This document shows positions 27,700-36,053 of a stretch of DNA of 64,000 nucleotides, in pieces; within the stretch, counting starts at the first letter, position 1, and each line of letters begins with the position of its first letter. Both the position numbers and the translations under genes were made by a program. This stretch comes from an uncultured Caryophanales bacterium. GTDB taxonomy: Bacteria; Bacillota_I; Bacilli_A; RF39; UBA660. Where the stretch lies: positions 39,864-103,863 of the forward strand of contig CAMNML010000002.1 of NCBI GenBank assembly GCA_946544685.1, given 5' to 3'. The notes below the pieces were generated by a model that was not told the origin of the DNA, searched no databases, and saw only the letters and a program-made list of their open reading frames with translations.

Positions 27700-28998
27700 A
27701 TGCATCATTTTATTGGAATAAAAGGCTCTGGAATGAGCGGACTCGCTATAATAATGAAAAAACTAGGATATAATGTACAAGGAAGTGACTATGAAAAACA
27801 CTACTTTACAGAAGAAAATCTAATAAAAAACAATATAAAAATATTAAATTTTAATAAAAAAAATATAAAAGAGGAAATGATAATAGTAAAAGGAAATACA
27901 TTTAATGAAGAAAACATAGAAGTAAAAGAGGCAATAAAAAAGAATCTTAAAATATACACATATCAAGAAATGGTTGGTATCATAACAAACAAATATAATC
28001 TAATAGCTGTATCAGGATGTCACGGAAAAACAACAACATCATCAATGTTATCACATGTACTAGACTCCAACTATTTAATAGGGGATGGAAGTGGAAATAT
28101 AAATAAAAGTGAATACTTTGTACTAGAAGCATGCGAATATAAAAGACACTTCCTAAAATATAATCCAAAAACAATAATAATAACAAACATAGATCTAGAT
28201 CATGTAGACTACTATAAAAATATAGAAGAAGTAATAAATGCATATCAAGAATTCTCAAATAAGGCAAAAACCGTAATAGCTTGTGGAGATAATATATATA
28301 CAAAGAAAATAAAACACAATAATATATACTATTATGGAACAGAAGAAAACAATTACTTTCAAGCAAAAAATATAAAATATAACGAAGAAGGAATTATATT
28401 TGACTTATACATAAATAAAGAATACAAATATAAATTTAATTTACCATTTTATGGTAGTCACATGTTGTTAAATTCACTTGCAGTAATAAGCACATGTTAT
28501 CTAAACAATATAAATTTAAAACAAATAGAAGAAAAACTAAAAACATTTAAAGGCGCAAAAAGAAGATTCAAAGAAACAAAAGTACTAGACAACATAATTA
28601 TAGATGATTATGCCCATCATCCAAACGAAATAAAAGCACTTATAGAAGGGGCAAAACAAAAATATAAAGATAAAAAAATAATAGGAATATTTGAACCACA
28701 TACATTTTCAAGAACAAAACAATTTTATAAACAAATATCAAAAGAACTAAACAAAATAGATTACTCATATATAATGGATATATATAAATCAAGAGAAAAA
28801 CAAGAAGATTACAAAGGTATAACATCAGATTTAATAATAGACAATTTAAAAAATGGAGAACACTTAAAAAAAGAAGAAATAACAAAACTATTAAAATACC
28901 ATAACACGGTATTATTATTTATGAGTCCTAATGATTTAACTAATTTAGAAAATAGTTATATAGAGAAATATAAAGCTCAAAATGAACCACCTCAATAA
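27700..28998 (+). CDS. murC: UDP-N-acetylmuramate--L-alanine ligase
   Basis: Adds L-Ala to UDP-MurNAc, the first amino acid of the peptidoglycan stem, which shows that this organism makes a wall. The 432-aa protein has FIGIKGSGMSGLA (UDP-binding loop), the ATP motif GCHGKTTTSSM, IDLDHVDYY and DDYAHHPNEI. The start follows ATAGGAGGT. It stands alone here; other mur genes are not in this window. A nested hairpin (27651-27695) can pair ACCTC with the GAGGT site. Confidence 0.95.
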   Translation: MHHFIGIKGSGMSGLAIIMKKLGYNVQGSDYEKHYFTEENLIKNNIKILNFNKKNIKEEMIIVKGNTFNEENIEVKEAIKKNLKIYTYQEMVGIITNKYNLIAVSGCHGKTTTSSMLSHVLDSNYLIGDGSGNINKSEYFVLEACEYKRHFLKYNPKTIIITNIDLDHVDYYKNIEEVINAYQEFSNKAKTVIACGDNIYTKKIKHNNIYYYGTEENNYFQAKNIKYNEEGIIFDLYINKEYKYKFNLPFYGSHMLLNSLAVISTCYLNNINLKQIEEKLKTFKGAKRRFKETKVLDNIIIDDYAHHPNEIKALIEGAKQKYKDKKIIGIFEPHTFSRTKQFYKQISKELNKIDYSYIMDIYKSREKQEDYKGITSDLIIDNLKNGEHLKKEEITKLLKYHNTVLLFMSPNDLTNLENSYIEKYKAQNEPPQ

Positions 28999-29023
28999 AT
29001 TTTAAAAAAAGGCAAATTTAGTA

Positions 29024-29052
29024 TTGCCATAAAAATCTATTTGTGATACAAT
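29024..29052 (+). promoter_or_regulatory. Promoter for tRNA-Met
   Basis: TTGCCA (29024-29029), a 17-bp spacer and TACAAT (29047-29052). Confidence 0.65.
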
Positions 29053-29070
29053 TAATTTGCCTGTTTAAAT

Positions 29071-29147
29071 GGCGATGTAGCTCAGCTGGCTAGAGCACCT
29101 GGTTCATACCCAGTAGGTCGGTGGTTCGAATCCACTCGTCGCTACCA
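29071..29147 (+). tRNA. tRNA-Met(CAT), elongator
   Basis: A 77-nt cloverleaf with encoded CCA. The acceptor GGCGATG pairs with CGTCGCT using G-U at both ends; the D arm is GCTC/GAGC. The anticodon loop is TTCATAC (CAT), and the T arm carries GGTTCGAATCC. The body resembles Bacillus elongator tRNA-Met; the initiator features (unpaired first base and three G-C pairs in the anticodon stem) are absent. Confidence 0.92.
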
Positions 29148-29156
29148 ATTGTATAC

Positions 29157-29184
29157 AACTAACTAGAAATAGTTAGTTTTTATT
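29157..29184 (+). terminator. Terminator after tRNA-Met
   Basis: AACTAACTA-gaaa-TAGTTAGTT followed by TTTATTT. Confidence 0.85.
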
Positions 29185-29248
29185 TACTCTAAAAGTTATT
29201 GTTATAAAAAATAGAAAGTATTATAATATTTATGTAGAAGGTGAAAAA

Positions 29249-30289
29249 ATGGCAGTAATGACAGTATTTGATTATATAGAACAAAATAAAAATATAACAT
29301 TCAAAGAAAAAGGATTTAATGAAATAGACAATATAATCTTGTCACTAATCTCATACCTAAACTTTAGCTATATAGAAGGTATAAACACAATAGAGAATAT
29401 GGGAAAAATATATCTAGAAAGACATAAATATAAAGAAATCGCTAAAGCGGGATGGGCTCAAAAAGACGCATATTTAATACTAGAAAAACTAATAAATTCA
29501 GAAAGATATAAAAATATAAAAATTCAAAACTATATTTATATAGCAACTGATGAAGAACAATTTAGCGCAGTAACATTTATAATAAATAAAAAATTAAGAT
29601 ATGTTGCTTTTGAAGGAACAGATCACCTAATAGTAGGATGGAAAGAAGATTTTGAATTATCATACAAATATCCAGTTCCCGCACAAATACACGCAATAAA
29701 ATACTTAAAAAATGCAACAAAATTATTCGGGCCAAGAATAATAGTAGGAGGGCACTCAAAAGGTGGAAATTTGGCCCAAATATCATCTATGGAATTAAAT
29801 ATATTTAAAAAACTAAAAATAAAAAAAATATATAGTAATGATGGACCAGGCTTAAGGCTAAAACAATTTAAAAGTTTTAAATACAAATTAATAAGAAAAA
29901 AACTAGAACATATAGTTCCAGAAAACAGTGTAGTAGGGGTAATGCTAAGAAACGATAAGTACAAAGCTGTGAGAACAAACAAAAAAACTATTGCGTCACA
30001 CATACCATCAACATGGATAATTGAAAATGATAAATTAATAGAAACGCAGCTTTCTAAAAAAAGCAGAGATTTACAGTACAAAATGCTAAAATGGTTAGAT
30101 AATCATGATGATACAAAAAGGAAAATGTTAATAGAAACAATATTTAGCATTTTAGAAAAAAGTGGGATAACAGATACAATGAAATTAAAAGATATAAAAT
30201 GTATAATAAATGTGGTAAAAGAAATAAGAAATATAGATAAAGAAACAAAAGATTTAGCCGTCGAACTAATAACAAGTATCATCTTTTAA
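29249..30289 (+). CDS. DUF2974 lipase-like alpha/beta hydrolase
   Basis: A 346-aa cytosolic-looking protein of the DUF2974 (Mbeg1-like) family. The nucleophile elbow GGHSKGGNLAQ with its Ser is at about residue 169; FEGTDHLIVGWKEDF earlier resembles the oxyanion/lid region of class 3 lipases. NDGPGLR follows the core. No signal peptide is visible. The substrate is unknown. A gap of six bases separates it from the convergent nuclease gene. Confidence 0.85.
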   Translation: MAVMTVFDYIEQNKNITFKEKGFNEIDNIILSLISYLNFSYIEGINTIENMGKIYLERHKYKEIAKAGWAQKDAYLILEKLINSERYKNIKIQNYIYIATDEEQFSAVTFIINKKLRYVAFEGTDHLIVGWKEDFELSYKYPVPAQIHAIKYLKNATKLFGPRIIVGGHSKGGNLAQISSMELNIFKKLKIKKIYSNDGPGLRLKQFKSFKYKLIRKKLEHIVPENSVVGVMLRNDKYKAVRTNKKTIASHIPSTWIIENDKLIETQLSKKSRDLQYKMLKWLDNHDDTKRKMLIETIFSILEKSGITDTMKLKDIKCIINVVKEIRNIDKETKDLAVELITSIIF

Positions 30290-30294
30290 AAATA

Positions 30295-31065
30295 TTAATT
30301 GCTTATGTTAGAAACACCATTTTCGCAAGAATATATCAAATTATAGAGTCTTGTAAGATAACAAGACTTAATTTGAAAAACAAGACTCTGATTGGAATAA
30401 CGACCAAGCTTATATCCACACTTGCTCAACCTACAGACTAAATTAACAGTAATAATATCTTTCTTTAATAAATCAATAAATCTATCAAAACTAATTAGTT
30501 TATACAAACTAATTCTGTAATATCGAAAATATTTAACATCATCAATCATTTTTTTACTTGCACGCACAAGAGCAAGATTTTGAAGTTTTATCATAAAATG
30601 AACATATAATGTATTAACCGAAACATAAGTTCTTTTCTCAAGAAGATGATAATCACAATCATAAACACATAAAAATATTTTATCATCTTCAAATAGTAAC
30701 TTAAAAGCATAGGAATCCTTTACAATAGAATATTCAGTAAATCTTAAAGGTGTATATAATATTTTTTTATCGGTAAATACAGAATCAAAATACCCATAAG
30801 ATTGTGCTAATCTGCTAATTTCGTTTTCACTAGGTCCATCAAATGAGCAAGCAAATAAAGCAATAGGATATCTACTATAACGTCCAAGACATTTAATTTC
30901 AACAGAATTGAAATCCGGAAAAAAATCAGTATCTGGCTCCTTATTAAGTTCATGTTCAAATGTAAGTCCTATAGCACCTAGACTTTTATTAATTGCTTTA
31001 ATCCATCCTTTGTTAGAAATAATGTTAAATTTGTCAATAAGGGCTCTAAAATCGTCATTTAGCAT
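30295..31065 (-). CDS. MvaI/BcnI-like restriction endonuclease, orphan
   Basis: A 256-aa protein whose N-terminal third matches the MvaI/BcnI nuclease family: GAIGLTFEHEL, then a PD-(D/E)XK-like core FPDFNSVEIKC (Asp51, Glu56, Lys58). Family members are monomeric restriction enzymes related in fold to MutH. No methyltransferase gene lies within this window, so it is either an orphan nuclease, a repair-type nuclease, or paired with a distant enzyme. AGGAGGTG precedes the start. More T-rich codons than its neighbours hint at transfer. Confidence 0.72.
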   Translation of the reverse strand: MLNDDFRALIDKFNIISNKGWIKAINKSLGAIGLTFEHELNKEPDTDFFPDFNSVEIKCLGRYSRYPIALFACSFDGPSENEISRLAQSYGYFDSVFTDKKILYTPLRFTEYSIVKDSYAFKLLFEDDKIFLCVYDCDYHLLEKRTYVSVNTLYVHFMIKLQNLALVRASKKMIDDVKYFRYYRISLYKLISFDRFIDLLKKDIITVNLVCRLSKCGYKLGRYSNQSLVFQIKSCYLTRLYNLIYSCENGVSNISN

Positions 31066-31269
31066 TTATCTTTTCACCTCCTTTTTATGTAGGTTATCAT
31101 ATACTAAATTACATAGCAAATCATCAATTCTGAAAAATAGTAATAAAAGTAATACAAAAATTAAAAATTTAACTAAATAAAAAATAAGAAACGGTTATGA
31201 AAAAAATGCAAAAAATAAAAATCGTTGAATTCGAGAAAACAAAAAAATAAATAAAATTAAAAAAAATTA
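31066..31269. other. Intergenic, no gene seen
   Basis: A very AT-rich stretch between the nuclease gene and the tRNA promoter. A TATGAT on the minus strand (31101-31096) may serve the nuclease gene. I see nothing else. Confidence 0.5.
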
Positions 31270-31298
31270 TTGCATTCCGCGTGCTAATGTGATATTAT
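31270..31298 (+). promoter_or_regulatory. Promoter of the tRNA-Ile2/tRNA-Leu unit
   Basis: TTGCAT (31270-31275), a 17-bp spacer and TATTAT (31293-31298). Confidence 0.6.
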
Positions 31299-31335
31299 TA
31301 AAGAGCAGTGTTAGTTATGACACAAAAATTTATTT

Positions 31336-31412
31336 GGACCCTTAGCTCAGTTGGTTAGAGCACGCGGCTCATAACCGTGCGGTCATAGGTTCGAGTCCTA
31401 TAGGGTCCACCA
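31336..31412 (+). tRNA. tRNA-Ile(CAT), lysidine type
   Basis: A 77-nt cloverleaf with encoded CCA and a perfect GGACCCT/AGGGTCC acceptor. The anticodon loop is CTCATAA. The body (GGACC start, ACGGCTCATAACCGT-like arm, ATAGGTTCGAGTCCTAT T arm) matches Firmicute tRNA-Ile2, whose C34 becomes lysidine and reads ATA, rather than tRNA-Met. Confidence 0.88.
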
Positions 31413-31421
31413 CTCATTGAT

Positions 31422-31506
31422 GCAGGTGTGGCGAAATTGGCAGACGCACTAGCCTTAGGAGCTAGCGCCGCAAGGCATGGGGGTTCAAGTCCCTTCACCT
31501 GCACCA
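31422..31506 (+). tRNA. tRNA-Leu(TAG)
   Basis: An 85-nt class II tRNA with encoded CCA. The acceptor is GCAGGTG/CACCTGC, the anticodon arm CTAGC-CTTAGGA-GCTAG (TAG), followed by a variable arm CGCCGCAAGGC and the T arm GGTTCAAGTCC. It reads CTN, mainly CTA, the common CTN codon here. Confidence 0.95.
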
Positions 31507-31518
31507 TATGTAAATAAG

Positions 31519-31542
31519 ACAGGTGATAAACCTGTTTTTTTT
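31519..31542 (+). terminator. Terminator after the tRNA pair
   Basis: ACAGGT-gataa-ACCTGT then eight T residues. Confidence 0.88.
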
Positions 31543-31550
31543 GATAATAA

Positions 31551-31568
31551 GGACCCAGAACCTATGAC
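31551..31568. repeat. Inverted partial copy of tRNA-Ile sequence
   Basis: GGACCC (31551-31556) and GAACCTATGAC (31558-31568) are the reverse complement of 31403-31408 and 31382-31392 in tRNA-Ile, with the ten bases between them missing. It overlaps the likely -35 region of cysS. Confidence 0.45.
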
Positions 31569-31612
31569 TATAATATAAAAAATATGATATAATTTAAAAG
31601 AAGGTGAAAAAA

Positions 31613-33010
31613 ATGAAAATATATAATACATTAACAAAAAAAGTAGAAGAATTAATTCCAAATGAACCAGGTAAAATAAAGATGTATACATGTGGACCAA
31701 CAGTATATCACTTTGCCCACATTGGTAATCTAAGAACATACATATTCGAAGATATTTTGGAAAAATCTTTAAAATATATAGGATACGAAGTGACAAGATG
31801 TATGAATATTACAGATGTAGGACATTTAACAAGTGACTCAGACTCCGGAGAAGATAAAATGCTCAAAGGTGCGAGAAGAGAACATAAAACTGTACTTGAA
31901 ATAGCAGAATACTACACACAAGAATTTAAAAATGATTGCAAGAAACTAAACATAAGATGGCCTGACATAGTATCACCAGCAACAAAAAACATAGAAGAAT
32001 ACATAAAAATAATAGAAAAACTTCTAGAAAAAGGTTTAGCTTATATATCTGGTGGAAACGTATACTTTGACACTTCGAAATTAGATGATTATTATGTATT
32101 AACAAATCACAAAGAAGATGAAATGGTAGTAGGGGCAAGAGCTGGTGTAGAAGAAGATAAAAGTAAAAAGAATCAGGCGGATTTTGTATTATGGTTTACA
32201 AAATCAAAATTTGAAGATCAAGAATTAAAATGGAATAGTCCATGGGGATTAGGATATCCTGGTTGGCATATAGAATGCTCTGGTATTGCTATTAAAAACC
32301 TTGGAGAATACTTAGATATCCATTGTGGAGGAATAGATAATATATTCCCACATCATACAAACGAAATTGCTCAATCAGAAGGATATCTAGGACACAAATG
32401 GTGTAATTACTGGGTTCACGGAGAGCACTTAAACGATTTAAATGGAAAAATGTCTAAATCAAAAGGAGAATTCCTAACAGTATCATTATTAGAAGAAAAA
32501 GGTTATAATCCTCTTGCTTATAGATATCTATGCTTAAAATCATATTACCACAATGTATTAACTTTTAGTTACGATATATTAGATGGAGCGCAAAACGAAT
32601 ATAATAAATTAAAAAATAAAATAAAAAATATCAAAACAGATGATTCAAAAATAGATGAAACAAACTTTGAAGAATATAATAATAAATTCAAAGAAGCGCT
32701 ATCAAACGATTTAAATACATCTCAAGCAATAACAACTCTATACGATGTACTAAAATCAGACATTAACAATAATACAAAACTAGAACTTATAAAATCATTT
32801 GATGAAGTTCTATCATTAAATTTACTAAAAGAAGAAACACAAAATATAGCAGATGATGAAAAAGAAAAAATTGAAAATTTAATAGAGCAAAGAAATCAAG
32901 CAAAGAAAAATAAAGAATATGAAAAAGCAGATCAAATAAGAGAAGAACTACTAAATATGGGAATAATCATAAAAGATACGAGGGAAGGAACTACATACGA
33001 AAAAAAATAA
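31613..33010 (+). CDS. cysS: Cysteinyl-tRNA synthetase
   Basis: Class I enzyme charging tRNA-Cys. It shows the zinc Cys in [14 protein letters not shown] (with the HIGH-type motif), further ligands in WHIECS and the PHHTNE region, and [10 protein letters not shown] (KMSKS). I chose the ATG at 31613 after GAAGGTGA, giving 465 aa; a GTG at 31604 is in frame. A TATAAT at 31588-31593 is a likely -10. No T-box is seen. Confidence 0.97.
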   Translation: MKIYNTLTKKVEELIPNEPGKIKMYTCGPTVYHFAHIGNLRTYIFEDILEKSLKYIGYEVTRCMNITDVGHLTSDSDSGEDKMLKGARREHKTVLEIAEYYTQEFKNDCKKLNIRWPDIVSPATKNIEEYIKIIEKLLEKGLAYISGGNVYFDTSKLDDYYVLTNHKEDEMVVGARAGVEEDKSKKNQADFVLWFTKSKFEDQELKWNSPWGLGYPGWHIECSGIAIKNLGEYLDIHCGGIDNIFPHHTNEIAQSEGYLGHKWCNYWVHGEHLNDLNGKMSKSKGEFLTVSLLEEKGYNPLAYRYLCLKSYYHNVLTFSYDILDGAQNEYNKLKNKIKNIKTDDSKIDETNFEEYNNKFKEALSNDLNTSQAITTLYDVLKSDINNNTKLELIKSFDEVLSLNLLKEETQNIADDEKEKIENLIEQRNQAKKNKEYEKADQIREELLNMGIIIKDTREGTTYEKK

Positions 33011-33032
33011 CAGAGAAATCTGTTATTTTTTG
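33001..33032. terminator. Bidirectional terminator between cysS and the ATPase gene
   Basis: AAAAATAACAGA-gaaa-TCTGTTATTTTT overlaps both convergent gene ends. Confidence 0.8.
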
Positions 33033-34762
33033 ATTCTATTCAATAAATCATTAAGACCCATGCCCTTAGAGACAGGTTCAGTTTTATCATCACTGTCGTT
33101 ACTACTATCAACACTATTATTAAAAGAAGTAGCAGCCTCAGATTCACTATTAGTGGAATCAGCATTAGTATTTATAAAATTTGAATTAGAATTGTTAGAT
33201 GAAATTGATGAGTTATGATCGGGTATAATTGAATCCATATTAAATAAATCAGTAGAATCGTTCGATGAAGTACTATTTAAGCCAGCATTAACATTCAAAT
33301 TATTTGTGGCACTAGAATTATCCAATGGAATGTTGTCATTGTTTGTAACATTAATTGGAGCACTTTGATTACTTATTTGAACATTATTTTGAATATCATT
33401 AGAATTATTCGCAACACTACTAGTTGCATCAGTATTAGAAACATTAGTCTGTTCACTATTTATTTGTTGAGTAGACTGAACAGTATTTTGAGAAACCGAA
33501 GAATGAATTTCAGAATTATTAGCTATATTTGAATACTTAATAGCTTTTTCCAAACTAGAAGCATTAGCTAATTTCTCATCTTCTTCGAGTTCGATTAATT
33601 TAAGAATTTCTTCAAAAGTAGTAAGACCAGACTCAACTTTTTCAAGACCATCTTGAAGTAATGTAATTACATCAGAATTATAAACAAGCTCTCTTAATTC
33701 ATCTTTTCTTACATTAGAACTTATAGCATCCTTGATATCTTGATTAATCATCAATACTTCGTGGATTGCAATACGACCACTATAACCATTGCCACATTCA
33801 TCGCATCCAACTGCAGAATAAATTTCATTAACATCTCTACCTAAAACTTTCTTAAAAATATTTCTTTCATAATCACTAGTAGCTCTTTTTTGACGACAGT
33901 GTGGACATAACTTACGAGCCAATTTTTGGGATATAATACCAGTAAGCGCACTAGAAAGCAAATATCTTTCAACATCCATATCCAAAAGTCTCTCAATTGT
34001 ATTTAATGAATCGTTAGTATGTATTGTAGATAAAACTAAGTGACCAGTAATAGAAGCACGAACAGCTATTTTCGCAGTTTCAGTATCACGAATTTCTCCA
34101 ATCATAATAATATTAGGGTCTTGTCTTAAAATAGATCTAAGTGCAGTCGCAAAATCAAGACCAATTTCACTATTAGTTTGAATTTGATTAATACCAGTAA
34201 TATTCATTTCAATAGGGTCTTCAACAGTAATAATATTTGTCTCTTCTTTGTTTAGTCTATGTAAAATTGAATAAACAGTAGTAGATTTACCACTACCAGT
34301 AGCACCAGTAATAAGAATTATGCCATTAGGAACATTAATCATTTGTATTACCTTTTTTAAATTAACCTCACTAAACCCTAAAGTCTCAAGACCTGAATTA
34401 CTCATACTATAATCCAAAATACGAATAACAATTTTTTCACCCTCGATTGTAGGAATTGAAGAAACACGCAGATCAAGATCAACATCTTTAATATTTGCCT
34501 TTATAGCACCATCTTGTGGTAATCTAGATTCAGTAATATTCATACCAGAAATAATTTTAATACGTGTTATCAAGTTTTTCTTAATTGAATTAGGTACCTC
34601 AGTATAATCATGTAACAAACCATCAATTCTAATTCTTACTTTCATAACATCAGCAAGTGGATCAAAGTGAATATCACTCGCGCCTCGTTTTCTAGCGTCA
34701 ACTAATATATCGTTAATCGCTTCAACTACAGGTGTTTTTTCAAAATCTATTTGTCTAAGCAT
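33023..34762 (-). CDS. GspE/PilB-type secretion ATPase with long disordered tail
   Basis: Hexameric ATPase of the type II secretion/type IV pilus/competence (ComGA) family, which drives pilin assembly at the membrane. From the ATG at 34762 (after GAGGGG) the protein is 579 aa and lacks the N-terminal GspE N1 domain. It has Walker A GATGSGKST, an Asp box, Walker B IMIGEIRDTETA, the His box (STIHTND), and a four-Cys zinc element (CPHC, CDEC). About 160 C-terminal residues are Ser/Asn/Thr-rich and look disordered, ending in a short helix-like GMGLNDLLNRIKK. It is divergent from two prepilin genes. Confidence 0.93.
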   Translation of the reverse strand: MLRQIDFEKTPVVEAINDILVDARKRGASDIHFDPLADVMKVRIRIDGLLHDYTEVPNSIKKNLITRIKIISGMNITESRLPQDGAIKANIKDVDLDLRVSSIPTIEGEKIVIRILDYSMSNSGLETLGFSEVNLKKVIQMINVPNGIILITGATGSGKSTTVYSILHRLNKEETNIITVEDPIEMNITGINQIQTNSEIGLDFATALRSILRQDPNIIMIGEIRDTETAKIAVRASITGHLVLSTIHTNDSLNTIERLLDMDVERYLLSSALTGIISQKLARKLCPHCRQKRATSDYERNIFKKVLGRDVNEIYSAVGCDECGNGYSGRIAIHEVLMINQDIKDAISSNVRKDELRELVYNSDVITLLQDGLEKVESGLTTFEEILKLIELEEDEKLANASSLEKAIKYSNIANNSEIHSSVSQNTVQSTQQINSEQTNVSNTDATSSVANNSNDIQNNVQISNQSAPINVTNNDNIPLDNSSATNNLNVNAGLNSTSSNDSTDLFNMDSIIPDHNSSISSNNSNSNFINTNADSTNSESEAATSFNNSVDSSNDSDDKTEPVSKGMGLNDLLNRIKK

Positions 34763-34811
34763 ATAATCATCCCCTCTAAATTCTTTTAAACATTTAGCAT
34801 TTCTACTAGCA

Positions 34812-34849
34812 TTTAGACTAATATTATTATATAATATTATTAGACTAAA
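34812..34849. promoter_or_regulatory. 38-bp palindrome between ATPase and prepilin genes
   Basis: Two 19-bp arms (34812-34830, 34831-34849) match at 17 of 19 positions. The centre contains TATAAT on the plus strand (34830-34835) and on the minus strand (34831-34826), so it can hold both divergent -10 elements. Operator or divergent promoter is inferred. Confidence 0.5.
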
Positions 34850-34871
34850 AACAAGATAAAGGGGTAATTTT

Positions 34872-36044
34872 ATGAAAAACAATAAAGGATTTGCACTAAC
34901 AGAAGTATTGATATTATCTGCAGTAGTAATAGGCTTATTAACATTCATGTATATACAATTTAAGAATATTAATAGAGGTTATCAATACAGTTTTAAGTAC
35001 GATACAGTTGAAGGAATGTATTTAGCAAATAACATTTTAAACTACATAAAAGAAGATAATTATGACAAGCTTATAGAAATACTACAAAATAGGACTGAAG
35101 GATATCTAGATATCACAGATTGCAACATTAATATATTTGAAACAAATGCTTTTTGTGAACAATTATTTGAAAAATCAAAAATAAAACAAATCATTTTTAC
35201 TGAAGAAAATTTATTCAAAATAAAAAACAATATGGCAAATTTAGACAACGAAACAAAAAAATATATAAATCAAATAAAAACACTAAATTCATCAAATGAC
35301 TATAGAATAATAATAAAATACGATAACGATACTTTCGCAACGATGAGATTTAATAAAGGAAATGCATATGTTCAAAGAGACTTAATTACACATTTAGATG
35401 GAATAAACAATACAGGAAACGGACATTCAAGTAACATAAACACGTGGAAAGATCTAAGTGGACATAATACAGATGCCACACTATACAATAATCCAATATG
35501 GAATAATAAATCTATAACATTTGACGGAATAGACGACTATGGAATTATAGAAAATACAGAAAATATGGAATTTGCAGAAGGATTAACATTAGAAACAAGA
35601 GTAAAAATACTATCAACAGAAAACGGCTCAGCACGTAACTACTTAATGTTCATAGATAACGTATCATCAACCAATCCTGCCGACGGGATAAGTATATATG
35701 TTGGTAAAGCAGAACCACATTCATTTATAATAAGACAAGCATTAAAAAATAGTAACACATACACAATAACTAGAACAAGCACAAGCAACGATATGGATAA
35801 ATACTATACCATTGCGGCAACATACGATAATAAAAATGCAAAACTTTATATAGATGGTGAATTAATCCAAACAGTTGACGCACCAGGTGAGTACTCAATA
35901 TCACCGAATCCAATATACCTATCATTACAATATCTAGACACAACATATTCAAACGTGGAAATACAAAACGTACTAATTTATGAAAGAGCACTATCCGATA
36001 CAGAAATAAAAAGAAACTATCAAGCAGATATATCAAGATATTAG
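34872..36044 (+). CDS. Prepilin-like protein with LamG-type lectin domain
   Basis: MKNNKG precedes FALTEVLILSAVV, an acceptable class III signal with Glu at mature position 5. The N-terminal 165 aa include a pilin helix and a hydrophilic stretch. From about residue 170 a concanavalin/LamG-3-type domain begins: WKDLSGHNTDA, then ITFDGIDDYG, then YYTIAATYDNKNAKLYIDG and IQNVLIYERALSDTEI. Such modules bind glycans or proteins. It pairs with the next gene (9-bp gap) and faces the ATPase gene across the palindrome. Confidence 0.85.
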   Translation: MKNNKGFALTEVLILSAVVIGLLTFMYIQFKNINRGYQYSFKYDTVEGMYLANNILNYIKEDNYDKLIEILQNRTEGYLDITDCNINIFETNAFCEQLFEKSKIKQIIFTEENLFKIKNNMANLDNETKKYINQIKTLNSSNDYRIIIKYDNDTFATMRFNKGNAYVQRDLITHLDGINNTGNGHSSNINTWKDLSGHNTDATLYNNPIWNNKSITFDGIDDYGIIENTENMEFAEGLTLETRVKILSTENGSARNYLMFIDNVSSTNPADGISIYVGKAEPHSFIIRQALKNSNTYTITRTSTSNDMDKYYTIAATYDNKNAKLYIDGELIQTVDAPGEYSISPNPIYLSLQYLDTTYSNVEIQNVLIYERALSDTEIKRNYQADISRY

Positions 36045-36053
36045 AGGTGGAAA

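Noticed and set aside
31336..31412. tRNA with CAT anticodon as initiator or elongator Met
   Set aside because: The acceptor, anticodon arm and T arm match Firmicute tRNA-Ile2 much better; the elongator Met form is the separate gene at 29071-29147.
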